Below, one piece after another: positions 1-8,455 of a DNA stretch of 64,000 nucleotides. Below the pieces are notes generated by a model. It saw only the letters and a program-made list of their open reading frames with translations. It was not told the origin of the DNA and did no database searches. The DNA comes from Bacteroidetes bacterium HGW-Bacteroidetes-4. Its GTDB lineage: Bacteria > Bacteroidota > Bacteroidia > Bacteroidales > SZUA-534. The first letter of the stretch is position 1. The number at the start of each line of letters is the position of its first letter. The translations under genes and the position numbers were made by a program. The stretch is from NCBI GenBank assembly GCA_002840905.1, contig PHDD01000016.1, forward strand, positions 1-64,000, in the 5' to 3' direction.

Positions 1-74
1 CGGTGGGTCGGTTCCACCATCTCAATTAAAGCATGCAATACTATTTATTGCCGAAATACTGCTTCTTGGCACAC

Positions 75-193
75 ATAAGCGTAGTGCGGGATTGCAGAGC
101 TATTAATTGTCTGTCCAGCGCAAAGTTTATAAGGAGCAAAAATTCTCATTTTCAGTTGATCAGCCCGCATTACGCTTATACAATGTTGGGGCA
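75..193. repeat. Inverted-repeat boundary element, left copy
   Basis: A structured spacer just beyond the 3' end of the big helicase gene. Arms at 75-90 and 164-179 are reverse complements at 15 of 16 positions (ATAAGCGTAGTGCGGG / CCCGCATTACGCTTAT). The outer motif AATGTTGGGGCA at 182-193 is found again, inverted, at 5091-5102 on the other side of the helicase gene (11 of 12). Long imperfect hairpins whose outer ends pair across the cargo are the layout of integron attC sites, or of terminal inverted repeats. No long ORF fits the spacer. The structure is seen directly; the recombination role is inferred. Confidence 0.6.
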
Positions 194-201
194 TCGTGCT
201 T

Positions 202-3200
202 TTATTCTTCATTCTGTTGTTTCTCAAAGTAAAGTTCCGGTAAAACAATTTTCACCTCGTGTTCTGCTCCTTCTTTCAACCAGTAAACAATAAAGTTTAC
301 TTTCACATTCTTCAGTTTATAATTCTTCTCTTTTAAGCTCTCAATTTGTCTCAAAAAGTGCTGTGAAAATTTCAAAACTGATTGTCCGTTTGAGTTCAAA
401 CATTCATCACCATTCAAAGTCAAAACATCCCCACTCATGAGTTGAGAAAGCAAATGCTGTCTGTTTACGAAGTAGTCAAGCCATACATCTTTGTAAGTCA
501 AGTGCATTGCCAACTCCTTTGGCGGAAGGTAAATTTCTCTGTCCTCAATTCGTTCTAAATTTTCTGCCAAAAAATTGTCAAGAAAATTTGAGTTAAGATG
601 CACAGTTAAATTCTGTTTGGCTCTTGTCATGGCAACATACAACTGTCGCTTAGCTTCGTCTGTTATGGGGTTGAAATTTTCAAGCATTAAAAAAACGTTG
701 TCAAACTCTTTACCTTTTGCTTTATGAATAGTTGAAACGAATATTGTTTCACCATTCTCGTTGAAAAAATCTTCAAGTTTGGATTCGCGAATGAAAGCTT
801 CTAAATCGGACTTGTATTTCTTCTTTGGATTGGTCGCTTCAAAATCTTTGATGATGTTGTTGCATGCTTCAAATTTTGTGCTGTTGCGAAACTTGTTTAT
901 TAATTCCCGTTTAGCATTTGCCCAAATATCATCGCTAATAATGAAAACATCTTTATCCAAATTGAGTAAGCTCAAAAAAAATCTGACTTCCAAAAGATTA
1001 TACAAACTGAAACCGTCATTCGTCTGAATCAATTTCGCCTGCATATCATTTTTTAAAAGTAAACCTGTAATTTGAAGTGCTTCCTCATTTGTTTTTGTAA
1101 GCACACATGTAGTGCCTGTCAGTCCAGTTTTAAGTAAGTCATGTACAAGCGGAGTAATGAGATTCCCACTTTGATACTGAACCAGTTTTATTATTCCATT
1201 GTCGGTTTGTTTGGCAATAATTGGAATGTCCTTTAAACGGTGATGAATTCCTGTTACATACTGATTTGTAAAATCAACAAGGTTGCTTTTGCTTCTGTAA
1301 TTCTCAACTAACTCATGTTTGACCGCCCTGTTCACTTGAATAAACTGCTCAAGATATTTTGAACTTGCTCCTCTGAACTCATAAATATTCTGGTCGTCAT
1401 CACCAACTGCAATTACTCGCATTTCCTCGTTCTGTTCCATCAAGGCATTTATCAGGTTGAATTCATCTTCATCCATGTCCTGTGCTTCGTCAATCACCAA
1501 AACGGTTTTTGTAATTCGACTTGGCTCAACTTCTCTACTCTTAATTTTATCAATCGTTTTTTTCAAAATCGCATCTGACTTTTCCAAGCTGCCAACCTTT
1601 CCCAATAAGTCAAAGCAATAGGAATGAAAGGTTTTTATTTCAATATAATTTGCGGCATTGCCAATCAGTTTTAGTAAACGCTTTTTGAATTCTGTTGCTG
1701 CCGCTCTTGAAAAAGTCACCATAAGCAACTGCTCATGTTTTACATCTTCCATCAAAAGCAGTGAAGCCAGTTTGTGAACCAATACTCTTGTCTTTCCACT
1801 CCCAGGCCCGGCAGCTACAACAATGTGTTTTGTTTCATTGTCATTTATGATTTTCAATTGTGTTGGCGAAAGTTCTCCGAAAAGTTGTCTGAACTTGGCA
1901 GGTGTTAAGTTGCGTTTGATTTCATTCTGACGGTTGCCTTTAAAATATTTATTGAGAAACGATTGATAGTTGAGTTGAAAATAGTCTTCTACAAATTGCA
2001 AAGCATCTTTGTAGTCGCTTATCATTTTCTTGGCATACTCGCCAACAATATGAATTTGTTGAACCTTGTTTTCGTAAAACTGATTCAGCTTTTGATAATC
2101 TTCAACTTTATAGCGTTTTTTGTTGTCTTGTTCAACTCGTTCAATAGTAAGTCGGTTATAAACAACAAGAAATCCCCCTTCGATTTTGATTGCCTCAATC
2201 CTTGAAAGGTAAAAGAGTGAATCCTCAATATCATCGATACCAATATCAAGTTTGAAAAGACTTTGATGATTTTCATAAGCGGCTTTTAATTCGTGAACTG
2301 AAAACTCAACTAATACTTCTTCTTTTTCAACTTCATCTTCGGTTACATTCAAATTACTCTTCTCATGAAGGTGTTCTATAATAAATTTAGCCAACTCATG
2401 CCGCTTCTCTAATTTATCTTTTAGTACTTCCTTTGGATGAAGTGAAATAGCTGCAATATGGTTCTTTGAGTATTGAAGGTTCTTTTGATTTATCCAATTT
2501 TTGATTGCCCAAAAATTGATGAGTGTTTTTATCTTATTCGGAGACACATCATCACACCCATTTTGCTCAGCTTCTTCATTCAGTTCTTTGATATGAAATG
2601 TTTTTTCCTGTTCCTCAAAAACTGACAAAAGAAAATTTTCAATTTTGCCAAATGATTCAACAATATTGAGAGAGCGATTTTTGTTTTCGCCTTTTTTGAT
2701 GAAGGCAGTCAAATCCTTTGCATCAGCCAAAATCTTTTCTTCACGAAGAAGATTCACAATGTTTATCACTTCTTCTTTCACAATTCCCAAGTGATCGCTG
2801 ATGTAGTCAATTCTTGATTCAGCAGGATCGTCATTTGACTGCTTTCTGCTTTTGCTTGAAAAAAGTTTCTTAATGATTCGGATTCCATTTTCTTTTTGCT
2901 TTTCTTCAAATCGTTCTGAACCATTGATTTTGTCAATAGCTTCTTGTGCATTCTTTGAAAGGATACTGTTTGCAAAAATTCTCGGCATATTTTGCCCTCG
3001 TTTTAAATACCCCGCATCTTCTAAGGCTGCAATAGCTGTTGTTACTCTGGTTTCAATTTCAACTACATTATCGTCCCAGCCTGCTTTTCGTGCAATTTCT
3101 AATGCAGAGTTTGAAACTTTTGAACGGAATCTAGTAATGTCTTTTATCGCTTTCCAGATTTGCTGAATCTCTTTGATTGAAAGTTTCGTTTGGTTCAATA

Positions 3201-5028
3201 GAATGAAATGTTTACTTAAGTCTTCTTCGTTGAACAATACGAAGCAGTCAGCAACAATATTTTCATCTCTGCCGGCTCTTCCTGCTTCCTGAATGTAGTT
3301 TTCAAGTGAATCGGAAATTTCATAATGAACCACCATACCAACGTCTTTTTTGTCAACTCCCATTCCGAAAGCAGAGGTTGCCACCATAATTTGGGTTTCA
3401 CCGTTGATAAATGAATCTTGATTTTCGGACTTCTCTTGTTTGTCCATCTTTCCATGGTAGGGTTTGGCATTAAAACCATCCTTGGTTAGTCGCTCTGCAA
3501 GCAGATAGGCTTTTCTGGTTCTTGAAACATAGATTATAGTCGGACAATTCTTCTCCTCAATCAATTCTCTTGCTGCCTGATATTTTTCTTCCTCGTTCCC
3601 CTTTTCAAAAACTTTGTACTGAAGATTTGTCCTTGATGCTTTGGATGTATAGAGCTCAAGGTCAAGAGAAAGCTTTTCTTTGAAGTATTCGCGAATATCT
3701 TCAATCACTTTCTGTTTTGCAGTTGCGGTAAAACACGAAACAGGAATGCCATCCTCAAGATTTTTCTTCTCCTGAAGTTGTTTAATGAAATCACCAATAT
3801 ACAGGTAGTCAACTCTAAAATCTTGACCCCATGAAGAAAAACAGTGTGCCTCGTCAATAACAAAACGGACAATCTTTCTACCCAAAATCAATCGTTCAAT
3901 TGTCTTTGAACGAAGTGATTCAGGCGAGATGTAAAGAATGGTTGCTGAACCATCTTCTACTCGTTCAAAAGATTTAGCTCTTTCAATCGGGTCAAGTAAA
4001 CCATTTATGGTTACCGCTTCTGTAATCCCTATTTTTTCAAGATTGTCAACTTGGTCTTTCATCAGCGACTGCAAGGGAGAAATCACAACCGTCAAGCCCT
4101 TGGCAGCTTCACCACTCATTAATGCAGGAACTTGAAAGGTAATTGACTTTCCGCCACCAGTTGGAAAAACTGCAAGTATCGATTTGTTGTTAATGGCTGC
4201 CTTAACCGCTTTTTCTTGGAGTGGCTCGCCTCCGTAAGTTCTAAACGAATCAAAGCCAAAAAACCTTTTCAATCCTTTATTAACGTCTAAGACGTTGTTG
4301 CAATACTCACAACCACTGATACAAGGCTGATTTCGCAAGCGAAACATGATTCTTTCAACTTCTGGATAATTTTTCAGTACCCAAGGTGGTGTGATTGAAT
4401 GAATTTTTTTGTGTTCAATGAAGGAGCTTACAAGCGATAAGCAGTAAGCAAGTTCAATTGGGTTTTCTGAAATTATTTTGGAAAGGTCAACTTGTTTGCA
4501 AATTTCATTTTCAAATTTTTGGTGAATCAATTTTTCAAGGTCCTTGGATTCACTTGTGTATGCTATGAAACGAAAAAAGGAGTGGAACTCCTTTTTATCA
4601 TACAGAAGCAAATAGAAAATTTGTTTAAGCGTTTCGTTAGTCTGTTTGAACGCTGCAACTTCATCATAGAACAAATCTTTTGCCTTGATGGAATCATTCA
4701 ATGGATTGTTTATGTCTTCTGATTGAAGCTTATCGTCTTTCAATAAAGAATGATAAGGTCTGGTCGGAAAAAGCAAGGGAGAAAGAAACAACGTGTCAAT
4801 GACGTTTGTAGAATTTATTCCAGCATCAGTGATTGCTTTACCAATATACTTTATATCGTGATTAAAAATGTTGTGTCCGCAGATGAAGCGTGTTCCGTTT
4901 AGAAACTGTATGAAGTCAGCAACCGAAGTTTTGTGAAAGGAACTTCCATCACCCTTAACGCTTCCAATGTCAAGAATCTTTCGGCTCTTTGGCTCAATCT
5001 CGGTATCAATGAATGCAATGGAGTTCAC
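202..5028 (-). CDS. Fused 3'-5' exonuclease / RecQ helicase / UvrD-like helicase
   Basis: A 1608-residue multidomain DNA-processing enzyme. Residues 1-125 form a DnaQ-type DEDD exonuclease: DTE at 8-10, GHNIFNHD ending at Asp58, HSLLKD at 93-98 and NPLND ending at 112. A cysteine cluster (C236, C240, C243) precedes a RecQ-type SF2 motor with Walker A TGGGKS near 290 and DEAH at 392-395, then SAFGMGVDK and QEAGRAGRD motifs. A second, SF1 UvrD/Rep motor follows, with AGPGSGKT near 1075, DEAQD near 1181, GDDDQNIYEFRGA and a C-terminal VAMTRAKQNL motif. The start keeps the exonuclease acidic pair. The gene stands alone between two inverted-repeat elements. Likely roles are repair of recombination intermediates or defence against foreign DNA; neither is proven by sequence. 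Confidence 0.88.
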   Translation of the reverse strand: MNSIAFIDTEIEPKSRKILDIGSVKGDGSSFHKTSVADFIQFLNGTRFICGHNIFNHDIKYIGKAITDAGINSTNVIDTLFLSPLLFPTRPYHSLLKDDKLQSEDINNPLNDSIKAKDLFYDEVAAFKQTNETLKQIFYLLLYDKKEFHSFFRFIAYTSESKDLEKLIHQKFENEICKQVDLSKIISENPIELAYCLSLVSSFIEHKKIHSITPPWVLKNYPEVERIMFRLRNQPCISGCEYCNNVLDVNKGLKRFFGFDSFRTYGGEPLQEKAVKAAINNKSILAVFPTGGGKSITFQVPALMSGEAAKGLTVVISPLQSLMKDQVDNLEKIGITEAVTINGLLDPIERAKSFERVEDGSATILYISPESLRSKTIERLILGRKIVRFVIDEAHCFSSWGQDFRVDYLYIGDFIKQLQEKKNLEDGIPVSCFTATAKQKVIEDIREYFKEKLSLDLELYTSKASRTNLQYKVFEKGNEEEKYQAARELIEEKNCPTIIYVSRTRKAYLLAERLTKDGFNAKPYHGKMDKQEKSENQDSFINGETQIMVATSAFGMGVDKKDVGMVVHYEISDSLENYIQEAGRAGRDENIVADCFVLFNEEDLSKHFILLNQTKLSIKEIQQIWKAIKDITRFRSKVSNSALEIARKAGWDDNVVEIETRVTTAIAALEDAGYLKRGQNMPRIFANSILSKNAQEAIDKINGSERFEEKQKENGIRIIKKLFSSKSRKQSNDDPAESRIDYISDHLGIVKEEVINIVNLLREEKILADAKDLTAFIKKGENKNRSLNIVESFGKIENFLLSVFEEQEKTFHIKELNEEAEQNGCDDVSPNKIKTLINFWAIKNWINQKNLQYSKNHIAAISLHPKEVLKDKLEKRHELAKFIIEHLHEKSNLNVTEDEVEKEEVLVEFSVHELKAAYENHQSLFKLDIGIDDIEDSLFYLSRIEAIKIEGGFLVVYNRLTIERVEQDNKKRYKVEDYQKLNQFYENKVQQIHIVGEYAKKMISDYKDALQFVEDYFQLNYQSFLNKYFKGNRQNEIKRNLTPAKFRQLFGELSPTQLKIINDNETKHIVVAAGPGSGKTRVLVHKLASLLLMEDVKHEQLLMVTFSRAAATEFKKRLLKLIGNAANYIEIKTFHSYCFDLLGKVGSLEKSDAILKKTIDKIKSREVEPSRITKTVLVIDEAQDMDEDEFNLINALMEQNEEMRVIAVGDDDQNIYEFRGASSKYLEQFIQVNRAVKHELVENYRSKSNLVDFTNQYVTGIHHRLKDIPIIAKQTDNGIIKLVQYQSGNLITPLVHDLLKTGLTGTTCVLTKTNEEALQITGLLLKNDMQAKLIQTNDGFSLYNLLEVRFFLSLLNLDKDVFIISDDIWANAKRELINKFRNSTKFEACNNIIKDFEATNPKKKYKSDLEAFIRESKLEDFFNENGETIFVSTIHKAKGKEFDNVFLMLENFNPITDEAKRQLYVAMTRAKQNLTVHLNSNFLDNFLAENLERIEDREIYLPPKELAMHLTYKDVWLDYFVNRQHLLSQLMSGDVLTLNGDECLNSNGQSVLKFSQHFLRQIESLKEKNYKLKNVKVNFIVYWLKEGAEHEVKIVLPELYFEKQQNEE

Positions 5029-5090
5029 GCTCAGTTATTCAGATTCAAATTGTTTGTCATTTTTTAATGTTTCTTTTGTCTTTTTGCATG

Positions 5091-5234
5091 TGCCCCAACG
5101 TTTTGCAGCTACCCGAAGGTGGCGATTTCGAAGCACTTCACTGTCAATCAAGCAGAAACCTTCATAAAAGCACAAAGCTTGATTTAACCACTGAACCGCC
5201 ACTTTTGGGTAGGTGCTGTTACCACGCGTTATTT
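5091..5234. repeat. Inverted-repeat boundary element, middle copy
   Basis: A 144-bp element between the helicase and the DUF5655 gene. Arms 5109-5124 (CTACCCGAAGGTGGCG) and 5197-5212 (CGCCACTTTTGGGTAG) pair at 13 of 16 positions around a 72-bp loop. The right outer motif GTTACCACGCGTTAT (5218-5232) contains the stop codon of the DUF5655 gene and is repeated inverted at 6777-6791 (14 of 15). The left outer motif TGCCCCAACGTT (5091-5102) is repeated inverted at 182-193. Each outer end therefore matches the far end of the neighbouring gene unit, as expected when attC R'' pairs with the start of its own cassette. Confidence 0.62.
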
Positions 5235-6146
5235 TTTGTTTTTCTTCAATGATTGTTTTATTAAACTCATTATATATTCAATGTCTTCGTCTGTTCGTAT
5301 TTGGATTTCATAGTTACCGTTCCCCCAATGTCCAACCGAAGAAACGTCTCTTGTTATTCCTTTTGGGTCGTCAAGTTGTCCTTGTTGAAGGTTAAGCCAT
5401 AATTTCAGTCCGTTTTTTTGAACGTGAACGTCAACAACATTTGAACTTGCTACAAAGGCAACATAAAATTTCTTTGGTTTAACTTCTAAACTGTCAAGAT
5501 TAAGAATGGCACTTTTTACTCTTTCATAAAGTTCCTTTGTCTCTTCTGTCGCTTTCTCTAAATGCTCTTGCTCGGTATAAACTTTGATTTCTCTTGTTAC
5601 CTTTTCAATATTTTCATCTTGCCTGCTTATTGTCTTAACGCTTTCTTGAGCACCCGAAGTTTGAATTTGGTTGTAATTTACAGTCTTATTGTTATAGCGT
5701 TTAATTTCCCAAAGTTCAATTGGCAAGTCTTTAAAATTAATTGCTTCTTTCTGGTAAGTTGTGAAACTTGGTGAAATGAAAAGCACTCTTGATTGTGACC
5801 AATCTATGTCGTCTCTTTTCAGGGTGTCTTTGTTGTTTTCGTTATATTCAAGTATGAAATCTGCTTTATTGTTAAGCATTAATGACAGGTAAGCATATCC
5901 TTGGTCGATTACGCTAAAATTTTTGTCTCTTTTATACTCAATAATTACAAAACTTACCGAGTCTTTGTCAAAAGCCAAAGTGTCAATACGGAAGTTGTTT
6001 AAACCGAATTCAGAACGAACAAATTCAAGTCCGAAAATGGTTTTTATATTCTTTTCTGTCAATTCTTGGATTTCCTTTTCAAGTTTGAATGGAAGTTCCT
6101 TGATTTGTTCTAAGCTGTCGTTATTCTCTATTTTAAAAAGTGCCAT
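5229..6146 (-). CDS. DUF5655-type protein with PD-(D/E)xK nuclease-like N-terminus
   Basis: 305 residues. The first ~120 residues have the order expected of a PD-(D/E)xK nuclease fold: an N-terminal helix rich in Glu, Asp55 in RIDTL, E70-Y-K72 at the end of a hydrophobic strand, and Q82 in the following helix (IDQGYAYLSLM). The C-terminal ~110 residues (LYERVKSAIL, then FYVAFVASSNVVDVHV and LKLWLNL) resemble the DUF5655 domain, often labelled predicted transport protein without support. Start and upstream stop share one base (TAATG at 6146), so it is translationally coupled to the glycosylase-like gene. The stop codon lies inside the middle repeat element. Nuclease activity is inferred from motif spacing only. 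Confidence 0.75.
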   Translation of the reverse strand: MALFKIENNDSLEQIKELPFKLEKEIQELTEKNIKTIFGLEFVRSEFGLNNFRIDTLAFDKDSVSFVIIEYKRDKNFSVIDQGYAYLSLMLNNKADFILEYNENNKDTLKRDDIDWSQSRVLFISPSFTTYQKEAINFKDLPIELWEIKRYNNKTVNYNQIQTSGAQESVKTISRQDENIEKVTREIKVYTEQEHLEKATEETKELYERVKSAILNLDSLEVKPKKFYVAFVASSNVVDVHVQKNGLKLWLNLQQGQLDDPKGITRDVSSVGHWGNGNYEIQIRTDEDIEYIMSLIKQSLKKNKK

Positions 6147-6763
6147 TAAATTTTCATTTCATTATTTAATCCTGCAATAAATTGATTCTTCCCACCATTT
6201 GCAGGGTGTCTTACATAAGAGCTTTGGATTCCTATGTCAGATAATTGTGATTCAGGTTTCCTGCCTAAAGCTAATATTTTTTGGATTTCAAAAATTTCTA
6301 ATAAATCAATAAGAAAACTTTTTCCTTCTTCGAGTTCTGTCTGATTTGGTGTTCTGTTAGTTTGAATGTCGTCAGACGAATGTGGGTGAAAGGGAAAGAT
6401 ATTCCAAATCAGAGGCTTTTCTTTAAGTCTAGATAATTCAGACCATACAATAGTTGCTGAAATTTCACTTTCAAGTTTACCTTGTTCATTTATAAACTGA
6501 ATTGGTTCATTTTTAAAGAAAGGATTTTCAAATAGCACTTTTTCGCTTGTAAATGCAATTCCCGAAAGTCTACAACCTTTGTAACCTGGTGCTTCTCCTA
6601 AAATTAAAAATCTCGGATTAACAGTCTTCATTTTATTCAGGTAAATTCTCAAGTTGTTTTTTCTTATTTCACTTTCTCGACTGTTACCAAAGTAAAGGTT
6701 AGTCGTCCCGTTTGTTTTTGGAATACTTGAAAGTCTTGATATGAAAGTGTCAATTTTATTCAA
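6146..6763 (-). CDS. Uracil-DNA glycosylase superfamily-like protein
   Basis: 205 residues with the UDG-fold landmarks: FLILGEAPGYKG (about 52-63, motif 1, water-activating loop), then LSGIAFTSE, a central WNIFPFHPH segment, and near the C-terminus ILALGRKPESQL followed by a SSYVRHPANGG loop comparable to the motif-2 His loop. Members excise uracil or other modified bases; some distant members have been reported in phage defence. The first gene of a two-gene unit, it overlaps the DUF5655 gene by one base, suggesting a glycosylase-nuclease pair. A repeat element lies immediately upstream. Substrate cannot be read from the sequence. Confidence 0.78.
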   Translation of the reverse strand: MNKIDTFISRLSSIPKTNGTTNLYFGNSRESEIRKNNLRIYLNKMKTVNPRFLILGEAPGYKGCRLSGIAFTSEKVLFENPFFKNEPIQFINEQGKLESEISATIVWSELSRLKEKPLIWNIFPFHPHSSDDIQTNRTPNQTELEEGKSFLIDLLEIFEIQKILALGRKPESQLSDIGIQSSYVRHPANGGKNQFIAGLNNEMKI

Positions 6764-6776
6764 TTCTGTGTCTTTT

Positions 6777-6859
6777 ATAATGCGTGGTAACTACAAGATA
6801 AACTCACCCCGACTCCCTTTATCCACCCAAATTTGGTTGGATAAACGCACCCAGGTGCG
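6777..6859. repeat. Inverted-repeat boundary element, right copy
   Basis: A spacer upstream of the glycosylase-like gene. It begins with ATAATGCGTGGTAAC (6777-6791), the inverted counterpart of 5218-5232. It also holds a 28-bp near-perfect palindrome at 6818-6845 (26 of 28, core TCCACCCAAATTTGGTTGGA) and a short hairpin CGCACCCAGGTGCG at 6846-6859. The internal structure differs from the other two copies, so only the outer motif links it securely to the set. It could also contain the promoter of the leftward two-gene unit. Confidence 0.5.
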
Positions 6860-6989
6860 GTTATTTCTATTATAGTTGCAGTTTGGGTTCATGTTATTTT
6901 GGTTTCAGTGTATCAAATATAAACTTTTTATTCAGAGAACAGGTCTATTGGAAAGGTAAATTTAGTTAACGGGTTTAGCAAAGTCCAGA

Positions 6990-7022
6990 GAAAAAAAAAT
7001 GCGCCTTAGTCCTTAGCGCATT
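6990..7022 (-). terminator. Rho-independent terminator
   Basis: On the minus strand AATGCGC pairs with GCGCATT (6998-7004 and 7016-7022) and is followed by nine T residues (A-tract 6991-6999). It lies just downstream of the leftward gene ending at 7048 and separates it from the accessory island. Confidence 0.8.
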
Positions 7023-7047
7023 ATCGTTTCGTTTCCCGCTTAATGGT

Positions 7048-7740
7048 TTATTCTTCATCGGCATTCTCCTCTTCGTCAGTTTCATAGGCTCCCCGTAAAT
7101 CAACAATTATCCGGGCAGCTTTATACTCATTGTAAAACACAGGCTCCTGCTCCTTAATCACCAGCATCAGTTTGTCCATTTCATCGTGCAACAACAAACC
7201 CACTTCCTTAAAAAGCTCCTTTAGCCGATGGGTGGCAGTGCTTCGGGCAACAATGGTGGTGCGTGGCTTGGCTATCAGTGCGGCAAAATCATCAATCTCT
7301 TTTTGTAATCCGCTGATAGTCTCCGGAAGCAAGCCATAAGGAGCCACTGCTTCTGCATCCAGGCCACTGGCAATTTGGAGAATCCGCCTGCAGCGATTCA
7401 GTAAGCTGCTGTCACCCTGCCTTTTTAAGTACCAGGGCGAGACCTTTACCTCTTCTTGTAGTTCCATATTCTTTTGGTTCGTAGCATACACGTAAATTGC
7501 CGCTGCAACGCGCAGGGTAATTTCTATCATTTCAGCTTCTTCCTTTTGCTTTTGCAGGGTAGTTCCGATGGACTTTCCTTCCTGAATTAGCTGAACTTCC
7601 TTTATTTCTTCCAGCAGTGCCATAAATCGGCTTACAACAGCTGCCAGTGCCGGCACAAGGGCCAGCTTCGCTTCATATTTAGTCAATACAATAGCCATGG
7701 CTAAATATGAAGACAATTGATTGCTTTGTTTTCGTTTCAT
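7048..7740 (-). CDS. Uncharacterised helical protein
   Basis: 230 residues, function not recognised. The sequence is almost entirely helix-forming, with an N-terminal MKRKQSNQLSSYLAMAIVL stretch, a charged heptad-like middle (QKQKEEAEMIE), a conserved-looking LIAKPRTTIVARSTAT segment and LMLVIKEQEPVFYNEYKAARIIVDLRG before a very acidic tail. There is no convincing signal peptide or membrane span. The pattern is familiar from uncharacterised Bacteroidota proteins, but I cannot name a family. It is single, with its own terminator, and separates the accessory island from housekeeping DNA. Confidence 0.7.
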   Translation of the reverse strand: MKRKQSNQLSSYLAMAIVLTKYEAKLALVPALAAVVSRFMALLEEIKEVQLIQEGKSIGTTLQKQKEEAEMIEITLRVAAAIYVYATNQKNMELQEEVKVSPWYLKRQGDSSLLNRCRRILQIASGLDAEAVAPYGLLPETISGLQKEIDDFAALIAKPRTTIVARSTATHRLKELFKEVGLLLHDEMDKLMLVIKEQEPVFYNEYKAARIIVDLRGAYETDEEENADEE

Positions 7741-8165
7741 TTTGTGTGATTTTAGTTATGGACTAAATAGTTCGGGAAACGCTTACTAAATTAAACCAAT
7801 TCCTCCAAAAATACAAGAGGCAAAAACATGTTTCTGGTCACATATCCACCTGACAATTAACCTACTAACTAAGGCGTAATCCGGTTTTACATCTGGCATC
7901 CCTCCCTTTTTCCAGTCGCCAAAACGGCATTAAATTACCTGCCAGGGGCAGCTTTGTGATAAGCTGTGCTAACCTGTGGTAAACAGAAATAATATGCAGT
8001 AACCAATAAATGGTCATTGGCTTGCAGTTCAGCCTTCCGTGTTTCGTATCCCCTGTGCGTTAAACACAACAGGGTTCCGGCTCAATCCATTGCAATTTTC
8101 TTTAGTATTCAGTCTTCATTCTAAAGTACAGTATCTTCTGTTCTTGTGTCTAAATGCTTACCATC
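7741..8165. other. Non-coding stretch before the tandem repeat
   Basis: No convincing gene. It should hold the promoter of the leftward gene starting at 7740, but no clear -33/-7 pair was found. Reading frames here lack family features and codon character. Confidence 0.4.
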
Positions 8166-8455
8166 GGGTTTTGCACCTCCTGCCAAAGGGTTTGCGCTAT
8201 ATTCCCTTCAATTTGCGCTACCGGCCGATGGGTTTGCGCTACATTCCCTTCAATTTGCGGTACCTGCCGAAGGGTTTAAGCTGCATTCCCTATAATATGC
8301 GCTACCGGCCGAAGGGTTTGCGCTGCATTCCCTTTAATATGCGCTACCGGCCGATGAGTTTGCGCTACATTCCCTTCAATATGCGCTACCTGTCGAAGGG
8401 TTTGCGCTACATTCCCTTCAATATGCGCTACCTGTCGAAGGGTTTGCGCTGAATC
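8166..8455. repeat. 42-bp tandem repeat array, about 6.5 copies
   Basis: Units begin at 8188, 8230, 8272, 8314, 8356, 8398 and 8440 (partial), exactly 42 bp apart, with a degenerate half copy from 8166. Each unit contains TTTGCGCTAC twice about 21 bp apart (a TTCCCTTCAATTTGCGCTAC half and a CCGGCCGATGGGTTTGCGC half), so it is a doubled 21-bp unit. Because 42 is a multiple of 3, frames stay open: rightwards it would give a 14-residue repeat around LRYIPFNMRY, leftwards one around AQTLRQVAHIEGN. Copy three has TTTAAG instead of TTTGCG, which introduces a stop in the leftward frame. It does not look like CRISPR because there are no unique spacers. Confidence 0.85.

Noticed and set aside
33-293. 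An 86-codon rightward frame across the left repeat element
   Set aside because: It runs over the arms of the inverted repeat and the 3' end of the helicase gene, with no family features; it is a shadow frame.
1-7040. A complete integron
   Set aside because: No tyrosine-recombinase integrase gene is present in the window; only cassette-like ends are supported.
8039-8452. A 137-residue protein with a 14-residue repeat, and an opposite-strand 141-residue repeat protein (8276-8701)
   Set aside because: Both are produced by the 42-bp tandem DNA repeat, whose length keeps frames open. The leftward frame hits a stop in one unit and its 5' end overlaps msrB. No signal, domain or initiation support. 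Recorded as a DNA repeat.
8166-8455. A CRISPR array
   Set aside because: Repeats are directly contiguous with no unique spacers, and no cas genes are near.
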